64,000 nt of DNA from Brachionus manjavacas (lineage: Eukaryota > Rotifera > Eurotatoria > Ploima > Brachionidae): the NCBI GenBank assembly GCA_019054805.1, contig JAHQIY010000006.1, positions 1,984,001 to 2,048,000 on the forward strand, read 5' to 3'. Of this stretch, positions 46,413 through 56,447 are shown one piece after another. Both the position numbers and the translations under genes were made by a program. Position 1 is the stretch's first letter; every line of letters begins with the position of its first letter. Below the pieces are notes generated by a model. The model had not been told where the DNA came from. It saw only the letters and a list, made by a program, of their open reading frames with translations, and ran no database searches.

Positions 46413-47639
46413 TAAACTAAATAATAGAAGAAGAAAAAATCAAGAGAGAGCATTTTATTTTAAGGGCTATCTAGCTTTAAAAAATGCTGATTCTAAATTT
46501 GAACATAAACATTTTGAGAAAAATAAATTTTTAAATTATTTAAAAGGTATTATAAACAAAACAAGCTACATATTATATTTAAAATTATATTTTAAGAAAA
46601 TGATCTTGAGTTTTTTGATGTTGAATCAACGGTTGATTTGATTCAAGATGTTTATTTTGATTCACAAACAAGAAAATTCCTTTTATACAATTCAAAAGAA
46701 GAATAAAATCAAACAGTTGAGAAAGAATTCATTGAGTGCAGAAATGTCAACAAATTTGTAAAAAAAAATAGTATTTGTAAAAATAAATTTAATAAATAAA
46801 ATTATTAAGTGAATGCTCCGAAAATAAAGCTAAAAGGATTATGTTTGTTCAAAAAATTTTATGAACATAATAAGTCACAAGCAAGCAAAAAGAAAGAATC
46901 TTATCAACTAATATCATCAAATTCATCCTATTCTTCAAATTACTCTCAGGTATGTATAATTAAATTTATTTCCTAACAATAAATTGCGATTTGAAATTAA
47001 AAAACATAAAGCTTTTTTGCCATGAAATATTCAAGGCTATTAACCCAAAAAAAAAAGAAAAAAATATATCAGACTCTAGGTATATACATTTTTACAAAAA
47101 ATTAAGCGTTCAAACACTCAACAGTTATTTCAAAATAATGTCATGGAATGTCCAAGGCTAATTTATGAACAACCAAATAAGGAAAATTAAGAAGGATTTT
47201 TTCATAGTTAATCTAATTATCATGAGACAATTAAAAAACATAAAGCTTTTTTGCCATGGACTATCCAAGGCTATTAACGCAAAAAAAAGAAAAAAATATA
47301 ATTTTAGAAGTCAAAAAGCGATTTGAATAACAATCGATCAAAAAGCTGTTTAAAGAGAGCCCAAATTTTGTATTCAATTTTTAAGAATACGCATTATTCC
47401 ACCGCTGAATTTAAAATTTTATCAAAAGGTAATAACAATAATTTATTTTGAATGAATGGCATTAAATGTATTTAAATACTAATATTAAGAATCACAACTT
47501 TTTCCAAATTTTAAATCTGACGAGTCAGCTTATGCAGATAATGTCATTTTTGATTTCATATTTGAACAATTCGAAATCGAAAAAGATGATACAAAAATTG
47601 AAACTTTTTATAAGAATCTTGTTTATGACTATTTTGATA
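46413..47639 (+). other. Decayed coding-like region with a direct duplication
   Basis: Fragments such as FFDVESTVDLIQDVYF (46596-46645) look coding but are separated by stops. A segment AAAAAACATAAAGCTTTTTTGCCATG followed by TCCAAGGCTATTAACxCA occurs at 47001-47060 and again at 47229-47290. A similar GTCATGGAATGTCCAAGGCT at 47141 contains the string MSWNVQG, which resembles the start of a LINE endonuclease domain, but there is too little to name it. The region is probably the 5' side of the decayed transposon that follows. Confidence 0.35.
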
Positions 47640-50600
47640 CTATGTTGGAGCAAAAGAAAGAGCTAATGGAGAGAAAAAATGATAAAAGCGCAAGCAAACA
47701 TCAAAATTCTGGAACACAAGCCGTAAAAGCTGATGCAAAAGTCAAGAGACCGGGTCAACATGACAATTTATCCGATTTGATATAAGATGCGAGAATTGGT
47801 CAACCAGACAAAACAAGTTCAACCATTACCATTACAAAGCTTTCAAATGAGTTATTTGGGACGCTCTCACTGAAAAAACCAAAGCAGTTACAAGACGGTA
47901 AATCTAGTCAACTAGACCGCAAATCTATTGAAGCATATGTTCCTATTGAAACATTTGAAGCAATTAAACACTTGGAGGAAGAGTTTAATGATAAGACCCA
48001 ATACGATATTCATAATATAGAATATTATGTAAGTTTAGATAATTGTTTAAAATTCCTTATTTTAAATTCATTTTTTCTTTTTTTAAATTTAAAGTTTGAT
48101 CAAATTCTAAATCATCAGATAAATGATGAAACAAAAAAAATGGTACTTTTGCTTGTATGGCGGAATTTAAAAGATGATGAATATGAAGAGTAAAACAATA
48201 TACGCACCATTTCTTCCTTGCATTGTTGGGGTCAGTCGTTATTATAATATCAAAAGCATCCTAAAAGATCTTCATTAATAATTTTTTTAAAAATTTACAA
48301 ATAAAAATCAATATGGAACTAAATGTGATGCTTAAATTCAAAAAATCTTCAAAAGCTTAAATTTCATCCAATTAAACGTAAAATCGATTATCTTGCTGAT
48401 TTTTCAAAAACAGTAAAAATGAGTAATAATGTTAGTGACCCAATATTTCTTTTTAATGATGAGAAAAAAACTCAATATAAAACATCATCACAATTCACGC
48501 ATTATTTCGAAGATCTCTTTTAAAAAAATGTCGAAGAATACGAAAACGATCATGTCGATTGTGATTCAAATATCTACTTTAACAATAGTCTATGGTTAGT
48601 TATCAAAAACAGACTCCATCTAACTCCTCTCTGGTCTGGAATTATTTTTTCAGAATTTGATTTTGACTTCTCACGACGATCAAATAATATGAAAGAATCA
48701 TGGTTTAAGTATTTTAAAAACCAAATCTTAAACGTTAATAAGAATGTCAGAAGCCAAAGGTTACTATTTACAAGTGAAGTTGCTGCTCCTTTATACAATT
48801 ATTTAAAGTTTAAATATAAAGAATTTTATGAAGATCGATTCAACTTTTTCTATCAAAATGAAAATAAAAAATTCAGCGTGAACGAAGCTCTAGAGAGCAA
48901 TGGGGATTTAAAAGGGAGGAAGACAAAATATAGAAAGACAAAATGTAGAATTTTCTTAAAAATATAGAAAGACAAAATGTAGACATGACATAATATAGAA
49001 AGACAAAATATAGACATGACAAAATATAGAAAGACAAAATATAGACATGACAAAATATAGAAAGACAAAATATAGACATGACAAAATATAGAAAGACAAA
49101 ATATAGAATAGTACTATATGTAAAAAAATATAGAAAATTTTAATTATATTATTATAATAATATATTTTAGAATATATTTTAATAATATACAAAAAAAAGA
49201 CAAACATGAGACTAATTTGAGAATTCTACGGTATTGAAGCAATATTGAAGCATTTTTAGAAGGTTTAGGAAATAATTTACTAATTGACAAAGAAAAAAAT
49301 TAAAATAAAATTAATTTGACTGTTTTTTTTTCTACATTTTTTTTTCTACATTTTTTTTTTCGACATTTTTTTTTACAGGTAAATTCTACATTTTTTTTTT
49401 CGACATTTTTTTTTACAGGTAAATTCTACATTTTTTTTTCGATATTTTTTTTTACAGGTAAATTCTACATTTTTTTTTTTCGACATTTTTTTTTACAGGT
49501 AAATTCTATATTATCCAATAAAAAATCGTTTTCTACATTTTGTCTTTCTATATTTTGTCACACTGCCATTTAAAAAGCCATATAAGAAAAATGAAGCAAA
49601 TTTTCATGAGCCAACAGACTTATCAATCATTCAAACTGATCTGGAGCTAAATCGAATTTTTAATGAAAATTTAAATTTTGAAAGTAAAATGGAAGGTAGT
49701 ATCTTAGCAAAAATATTTTTCTCAAATTTAATTTTTTTTAAAAGTTGAATCAGAATTAGAATCTAAAGAAGAAAGAGATACGAAAAATTCAGAAAGCGAA
49801 CTAATTGAAATAGATGATGATAAATTCGAAACAAAGTATTCCAAATCCGTCGATTGTTCAAATTTTTTTTATTATTATATTGATAAGTATCGCATTTTAA
49901 ACAAATCCGTAAATGAATTACTTAGCAATGACTGGTCGGGATGTGATGTGAGTAAAATTATGAAATTTCAAAAGACAAATTTTATCTCTGTCCATTTTTA
50001 GGTTGTTCAATGTTTTGCTTATTGTTTGTTTAAAAAGCTTAAAATTAAGGTTGAAATAATTGATTCATTTCATATAACTGAATTAAAGGAAAAGGAAAAC
50101 TTCCAATGAAAAAAGTATTCACCTTTTTATTTATTTTAAGTAATAAATGAAAAAATTATGATCTAGTATACGTTCGAAAAAAGTGAATATGTAATAGGAT
50201 TAATTAATGAGAACGGAAACCATTGGACTTGCTTGATAATAGATTTAACAAAAGATGAAGTTATTTATATCGATCCATTAGGGTGAAACAGAAGAAAAGT
50301 CTAATAAGGTTTTAGAAAGCTGGATGTAAGTTTTAAAAAAAATCTTAATTAAAAATTTTTTAAATTTTTAAATTTTTTAAACATAAAAAAGGAAACTTAT
50401 CATTGAAAAAGAAAAAAAAATCGTAAATGGAAGTTAAGAAAAGTTGAACATTCTATTCAAATGGATGGACACAACTGGAGTGTTTGTTTGTATGTTTTTG
50501 GAGCGATTTTTTGTAAAAAAAAAGTCTGAAATTCAATTTCAATGAAAAAACTTTGATAGAGTATAGATTGAGAATGAATTATGAATTCAAAAATATGAGT

Positions 50601-50744
50601 TCTAATAACATTTGTTCAATCTGTAGTTTTACAATCGACCCTCAAGAAAATATTTCAAAATTCAATTGTTCACACAAATATCATTTTAGATGTATTGAAT
50701 TAATTTCAGGAATTTCATTTCATAATTGTCCTCAATGCTTTTAA
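47640..50744 (+). pseudogene. Decayed transposon gene: transposase-like, Ulp1 protease and RING segments
   Basis: Ordered coding blocks are separated by small introns, stops and frameshifts. Block 1 (47645-48028 joined to 48095-48193) is polar and has one in-frame TAA at 47782. Block 2 (about 48420-48910) reads like the end of a transposase: FDFDFSRRSNNMKESWFKY, then FTSEVAAPLYNYLKFKYKE. It is interrupted by the MITE at 48914-49567 and resumes as KKPYKKNEANFHEPTDL. Block 3 (49745-50500) is an Ulp1/C48-type cysteine protease with NGNHWTCLIIDL and VIYIDPLG. The block around the catalytic Cys (QMDGHN, then GVFVCMFLERF in another frame) is damaged by a small deletion at about 50480. Block 4 (50616-50741) is a RING finger (CSICSF...FNCSHKYHFRCIE...CPQC). 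Transposase plus Ulp1-like protease is known in several DNA-transposon groups. The exact superfamily is uncertain. Confidence 0.55.
48914..49567. mobile_element. About 650-bp nested MITE with internal tandem repeats
   Basis: The ends are inverted repeats: GACAAAATATAGAAAGAC near 48922 on the left, and its complement GTCTTTCTATATTTTGTC ending 49559 on the right. The flanks ATTTAAAAGG (48906-48915) and ATTTAAAAAG (49568-49577) look like an 8-10-bp target duplication, which fits hAT (8 bp) or Mutator-like (9-10 bp) insertion rather than TA-type. The left half holds about six copies of a ~31-bp unit (AGAAAGACAAAATATAGACATGAC...; 48962-49105). The right half holds four copies of a ~50-bp T-rich unit with TTTTTACAGGTAAATTCTAC (49330-49506). 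The ORFs here are repeat artefacts. The surrounding transposase-like frame resumes on the far side. Confidence 0.8.
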
Positions 50745-50954
50745 CATTGAAATATTTGTTTAATAAATAAAATAGAATTCTTTTATTCCTACAAAGTCTT
50801 TAGCTTGGTTAGAAACTATATATATATAAATATATCTTTAAATTCCCTAAATAAAAATTTTAAATTTCTAAATTTAATTTAAAAATTAAATAAATTTTAA
50901 ATTGTTATTTAGAAAAAAAAACCTATCCAATATTTGAATATTTTAAAATCTAAA
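50745..50954. other. Spacer with possible poly(A) signal
   Basis: AATAAATAAAATAG at 50761-50775 follows the RING block and could be the poly(A) signal of the decayed transposon gene. The rest is AT-rich. Confidence 0.35.
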
Positions 50955-53185
50955 ATGTCCGAAAACCAAAAAAAAAGAACAAACTCAAAATGTGATTCAT
51001 TCGTTGAAAATCAGAATGGATCATACAATGAGAATATATCCAAAATTGAATTGAATAACGAATCAAAGGATAAAATAATTGTCAAAACTTACATAATTTC
51101 ATCCTCACTAAAAAGCGATTTGGTCGAATCTCAGCTAGTGAAAATTGATGATGGTCGAAAAAAATGCATCAAAGTAAAGGAGAGTCCAAAAGAATGCAAA
51201 CAATTTTTTGATTTAAACGTAGAAATGAATTCTAATGGTTCAGATGCTTCATACAAAGAGACATTTGTGGTCTGTTTTTTTAAAAATTTATGTTTTTTAA
51301 AATTTTTTAACAATTATATCTTAAGAATAAATCTTTTGAACTAGTTGAGAATATTTCAAATGGAATTTCCAATTTTTTTGAAAATGTTGCTGAAAAGCCA
51401 GATGATCAAATAACTGTGAGTTTTTTCCAGGATTTGATAAAAAATATTTTAAATTTATTTAGATTGACGAAATTTTTTAATCGTCAACTCCTCTTTTAAA
51501 CGGATAAAAACTAATCTTCTTAAAAGGCAGCATTAAGATCAAAGACTGACCAATGGAAACAATTTTATACTGAATGTATTTAAATGAGGAAATCCTACAA
51601 AGTGAAAATGAAGCGATAAAAGAAAACCTAAGGCAAATGTACGAAAAACCAAATAGACAGACCTTTTATATTAAAAACAAAATTAAAAAATTTAATTTTA
51701 GGAATGAAATGGAGAGAAAAGAAAGAGAAAGACAAGATAATGTAATACAATCTTTAAAAGAGGATGTTGAGAAATTGATTCAAGAAAATGAATTGCTTAA
51801 ATAAAAAACAGCCAGGTCATGTCCTCTTATTATTGAATGTAATGGCAAAGGAAATATTAGAAGAGGATTGTCCTCACACTTTGTGATCAAAAATTGTCCG
51901 TATTATAAAAAGGTTTAAATTTTTTGATTTTTGTTAAATTTTTTTAATCCTTAAATTTTTTAAAGCAAAGTGAAGAAAATGAAAAATTAAAAGAAGAAAA
52001 TCAAAGACTAATTCAAGAACATTTAAAGTTAGAAGAAAGTTTAAAATTAAAAATTGAATCAAGCGAAATGAGATATGAAAAAGAAAAAGAGGAAAAAGAA
52101 ATAATTGAACAGGAATTAATTCAGAAGAATAAAATATTGAATGAGTAATTTTAACTAAAATAAAAAGAAAAATATTAATTTTAATAAAAGAAAATATGAA
52201 ATGATCAAAAAATATTCTGAAACTGATTCAGAAAATTCAGAAATATTATACCAGCTTTCAAAGAAAAACCATTCTCAAGAAATTCAAATGTATAATATAA
52301 TATGAATTGTTTTTTGCTCTTATTAAAATATTTAATTAAAGGATGAAATTAATGGAAACTAATGAAAATTTACGTGAAGAAGGCAAGGAATTAAATAAAG
52401 AAAAGTATTTTAAAAAAATCAGATTATGATTTAAAAAATGTATTATAAATTTTTTAAAAGAGAAAATTTGGTCGATAAACTCAGCAAGTTTGAAGCAATT
52501 AAAGCTCATCTGGAGGCTGAAGTGTAAGATAAAAATGATATTTAATAATCAAACAAATTTTTTTTTAAATATTAAATGCTAATTCAAAATAAAAAATTAA
52601 ATGGTAGTAATGAGATAAAAGCTTGTAATACAATTGCTGAACAAAATATTAAAAATCTTGAATTTATTAACGATCAGCTAAAAAAGAGATTAGGCGACTT
52701 AGAAAATGACAAGTTAGATTTTTTATGTTTAGAATTCCAGTCTGATTTAAAAATATTACTGTATATCTGAAGAGTTTGACTCCTTGTTACAAAAATTACA
52801 ATGGTAAGGTTAATTCAATGTTTTCCACTGTATCAAAAGCACACTGGGCATTTATCTTATGGCTTAGCATTGAATGATCAATGTCATTGTAATTTATAAA
52901 ACAAGCATCTTTTAGGAGCTTTAGCAAAGTCGTTTTATGTAAGAAGCACACACAGCCTTATTTAAAGAGGCAAACAATGATCTGAATATTAAAAAATATT
53001 TTGATTTTTTAGTGCCGAACTTAGAGCCACCGAATCAAAGCTCAAATCTAGAGTCGAAGATTCATCGGAGCGAAAAAAGAGATATGAAGATGAAATCATG
53101 ACTCTAAAAGAAAAACTTGATTCGCTCAAAGATTTAAAAGGAAGTCAAGTGATTGCTACTGAAAATATTAAATCTCTTGAGAAGC
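50955..53185 (+). pseudogene. Decayed coiled-coil gene with a MYT1-type C2HC finger
   Basis: A series of short exons on the plus strand starts at ATG 50955 (MSENQKKRTNSKCDSF). The most telling block is at 51815-51910: CPLIIECNGKG, GLSSH and NCPYY. This gives the C-x5-C-x-G-x-G...S-H-x5-C pattern of C2HC fingers found in MYT1/ST18 and L3MBTL proteins. Stretches before and after are long Lys/Glu coiled coil (EENEKLKEENQRLIQEHLKLEE and others). Plausible GT..AG introns of 40-60 bases join many blocks. However, an in-frame TAA lies just before the finger (51802-51804) and further stops lie at 51476-51560. The last exon (53013-53185) follows the repeat-bearing intron and runs into the gypsy fragment. 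No intact product can be assembled. Confidence 0.5.
52806..52936 (+). repeat. Intron-borne repeat, copy 2
   Basis: AAGGTTAATTCAATGTTTTCC to GCAAAGTCGTTTT, matching 46071-46200. It begins two bases inside the predicted intron 52804-53012 (donor CAATG|GTAAGG, acceptor TTTTTTAG|TGCCGAA). The intron's remaining ~75 bases are unrelated to copy 1. Confidence 0.75.
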
Positions 53186-53189
53186 TAAA

Positions 53190-53561
53190 TAAACACCATA
53201 TCAGGGTTTAGAGTTTAGAGAATTTTGCGAAATTTTCGATATAAAACATAGGAAAATAACTCCAAAATGGCCACAAGCGAATGACCAAGTCGAAAATTTT
53301 AATAAAAATATCAAGCGTCTTAATTAAAAATCGCATGTAAGCAAGACGAATTTTCTCACAGAGTTAAATGCGTTTCTAAGAGCATTTAGAATGATGTCTG
53401 AAAAATTTGAGTATGACCCATAAATAAGTAGATCTGACCCGAGTAGCAGTCAAAACTAAAGGGAACAACAGCCTGAGCGTGAGTTTAACAATGTAAGGAG
53501 ATCAGCTCGGGAGAGAAGACGAGTCGATTTCTACGTTGCGGACAAGTGGTCGTTTGAATAG
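53190..53561 (+). mobile_element. Ty3/gypsy-type integrase C-terminal fragment
   Basis: One frame begins YQGLEFREFCEIFDIKHRK and continues with ITPKWPQANDQVENFNK. This is the end of the integrase catalytic core, including the Glu after PQANxQVE. In-frame stops occur near 53325 and 53420. A second block ends RRSARERRRVDFYVADKW and then TAG at 53559-53561, as in the tail of gypsy Pol proteins. Everything upstream (gag, protease, RT, RNase H) is missing. Confidence 0.75.
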
Positions 53562-53699
53562 GAGAACTGTTGGATACAAAAGATTGCTTTTATTTTTTTT
53601 TTGAAATTAATTTTTCTTTCAGTACAAATCAATTTCTTTTTCAATTAAATTTTATCAAATTTCAATTTTGGTGTCAATCGATTTTTTTTTTTTTTTTTT

Positions 53700-54001
53700 T
53701 AAAGATTGGGGAAGATGTATTATCTGTGACTTTTTTAATGTAAATGGGATCTGTCTTATGACTGTGCGAGCGTAGTGTTTGCTTTTAAAAAAAATCTTTT
53801 ATAAATTTTAAATTAATTAAACTTAAATCTTAACAGCATGTGAGTGTGATAAAGAGGGTGGATATCTAAAATTATTTAAAATGGTGAATTTATTTATTCT
53901 GGGGAATGTCTTTCGATTTAAAAAAATAAAAAACTATTTAAACAAGTCTTAAGCTTTTTATTAGTTAAGCTTAAATATTAAGTATCGCACTGAACATTAC
54001 A
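53700..54001 (+). mobile_element. Polypurine tract and 3' LTR of the gypsy fragment
   Basis: A T-run ends at 53700 and is followed by the purine-rich AAAGATTGGGGAAGA (53701-53715), a likely polypurine tract. A 286-base stretch then begins TGTATTA (53716) and ends CATTACA (54001). It has the TG...CA ends, with an extended TGTA...TACA match, expected of an LTR. Its position just downstream of the integrase end agrees. No second LTR was found in the window. Confidence 0.55.
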
Positions 54002-54869
54002 ACACCACTTTTTTGAGACACTTTTTTTACAAATCTAATCATTTCCTTTTACTGAATTATTTAACTTATTAGAACTTTTTAGCTCTAATAAGCTATTTGA
54101 TTTTATTATAAAAAATTGACTTTTCTTAATTTGTTCTAGCCGTATATTAAATTCCAAACATGATTTAAGGCTTAAATTAGTTTTCTAATATGTGGTTTCG
54201 ACAGTGAATTCAGCATTATTTGGCTCCATATTATTTAAAGTTTTTGAATTTTAAAAATAAATTTTGACATTTATTTCTATTAATTTTATAGTATTTTCAA
54301 TATTTACACAATTTTTAAGATGAGACTTGATGAGCTTTTAGTGTATTTCTCAAAGAGCAGTGCAAAGATAAAATAAAGTTAAAATAGGAATTTAATTTTT
54401 TAAAAATTAAAACATAAGATTTTGAAAAATTTTGATAGGTTTGATGTGATTTTTTTGTGATATTTCATACATTTTTTCCTGAGAAAATAGTGAAAAAAAA
54501 TAAAACAAAAATTAGATAATTTTTTTTCTATTCGGTGTATTTTTTATCAAGGAATACAAAAACCACATTTGAAAGGATCATTTATTAATAGTTCGGCCTT
54601 GAAATTAGAGATACATTTTTCATTGAATGAGACACTGTCCTTTTTAAAAAAACGTAAATCGATTTTTATTTAAACCAGTCCTTGAAATTGATAGAATATC
54701 AGTCATCGAAGAAAAATAATTAACAACTCCTAAAGATTCATTTTACTTTATTCTCTTTTTGTCGATTAATAATTCTTGCAAAATGGTTTATTTGTAAACC
54801 TATGATCTAAGATTCGATAATATTTTTTGCGATTATTATATCAAGCTTTTGTAATCATTAGCCATGAAT
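54002..54869. other. Gene-free AT-rich stretch
   Basis: No gene, RNA or repeat is supported. Confidence 0.5.
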
Positions 54870-55050
54870 TTGAATACTATAAACTTTTTTAAGCTGGTCA
54901 AATTCTGGTTCCTATTCCCCAAAGAGGAAACAATTAAAAAATTTAAATCAAGTACACTTTAATGAATTTTTGGACGTAGAATTCAAATATCATATTGCTT
55001 TTTTAAAAAAATGAAAAATCAAACTTCGATTTTCAGGTTCAAAATGTCCT
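54870..55050. repeat. Dispersed repeat, inverted partner of 34290-34500
   Basis: TCAAGTACACTTTAATGAA, GGACGTAGAATTCAAATATC and AAATTCTGGTTCCTATT are the reverse complements of segments at 34340-34480. The AAACTTTTTTAAGCTG at 54884 also matches. Confidence 0.7.
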
Positions 55051-55518
55051 TTATTATTTAATTTAATTTTATGAATTTATTTAAATAGTTCGTATTAATT
55101 TTTCAATTGCAATTATAAACTTAAATACACTTTTGATTTAAGAAGAACATCAATTCACATTTTCTCAATAGAACGAATTAAAATTTTTAGTTTTTAGAAT
55201 TGCTTTATTGTTTTATAACTAGACTTAAGGCAACAAGGGTAAATTTTTGAATCAAAGAATATTGTTAGAAATCCAATTCTGTCTTAAACATCCTTTATTA
55301 GAGCAGAACAACTAGATACTGATTACACTAATTATCGGCTTCATGTCTAACTAAATTTCCAGAAGAATTAGATATATTGGCTTCATATCTTTAGGCTAGT
55401 AGAGTGTGTAATTTTTATTAACTGACTCTTTATATAATTTTTAATTTTTTTTTGTAACAAATGTTGCTGAAACATTATTTTACGATTTTTTTCCTTAAAA
55501 TATCTAAATCGATTTGTA

Positions 55519-55902
55519 CAGTACTGCTATGATAAACTGTTGCTACGAAATTTTACGTGATTTTTTGAAAATTTACGTAAAATTACTTTAGTAACAAAAA
55601 GTGAATTTCCGAAAAATTACGAAATTTTACGTAATTTAATTAAAATAAATATTTTAACGAAAATTTTTAGTAAATATAAAAAGGGCCAAATAAGACTGAA
55701 AAAATGTCGATTTTTAGGAATTTTTCTCTTTTTTTAGAAAATTAAAATTGAAAAAAAAAATTACGAAATTTTCCGTCCTCTTACTATAATAAACTGTTAT
55801 TTCGTAATTTTACGTAATTTTTCGGAAATTTACTTTTTTTAAACTTAAGTAATTTTACGAAAAATTACGTAAAATTTCGTAATAACAGTTTATAGTAAGA
55901 GG
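55519..55902. repeat. TIR elements with ACGTAAAATT repeats
   Basis: At 55519 CAGTACTGCTATGATAAAC follows TA, as at 39111. From 55777 to 55902 lies a compact 126-base hairpin: CCTCTTACTATAATAAACTG is matched by CAGTTTATAGTAAGAGG, and the inner arms are TTACGTAATTTT-type repeats. The first end and the hairpin share ATAAACTGTT and AAATTTTACG words and appear to be related families. No ORF. Confidence 0.7.
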
Positions 55903-56447
55903 TATTTCTAAAAAATAAAGAAATTAGATAAATACCCAATATGGATTTTTTATTTCTAAAAAGGATGAACATGACAATGAGTTATGTTTTGGGTCATTGT
56001 CCTGGTGTAAATTGAACGTCAAATAGAAATAAATAAGAATTTCTTTCTAAAATAAAACTTTCTAAAGTCATTTTTTCTTTGTATCATTTCAGAGAGACAT
56101 TCAGCACATGATCACAAAGATAACTGACTGATATTTTTTTTCAATTAAATCATTTGGAAGACAATTATTTTGGAACAAATGTGAAGTTAAATACTAAAAA
56201 ATTTTTTTTTTAAACAAAAATTTAAATTGTTAATTAAATTAAAAAAAATTATATATCCATTTGGCAACAATCATTTTCGAAAATTTGGGGACCTAGAAAA
56301 AATTTAGAACCTATCCAACTTAACAAAAGAACACAAATCTAAGGTAAATTTTTAAATTTTAATCTAACACATCATTCTTTTTTGTTGTATGACTAATACT
56401 CGGCTTGGTATTTAAAGCTAAATCACTTGATTAAAATTCTATCTAAA
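55903..56447. other. 5' flank of NSF
   Basis: AT-rich sequence without a recognised gene. It should contain the NSF promoter, but no motif stands out. Confidence 0.45.

Noticed and set aside
48922-49105. Possible CRISPR-like array (regular ~31-bp repeats)
   Set aside because: The units are contiguous with no unique spacers, lie inside a MITE and in an animal genome.
48853-49207. Overlapping minus-strand ORFs rich in 'FCLSIFCHVYIL' repeats
   Set aside because: They come from the 31-bp tandem repeat of the nested MITE, not a gene.
49321-49573. Phe-rich ORF across the T-rich tandem array
   Set aside because: It is the 50-bp repeat unit read as protein, without coding composition.
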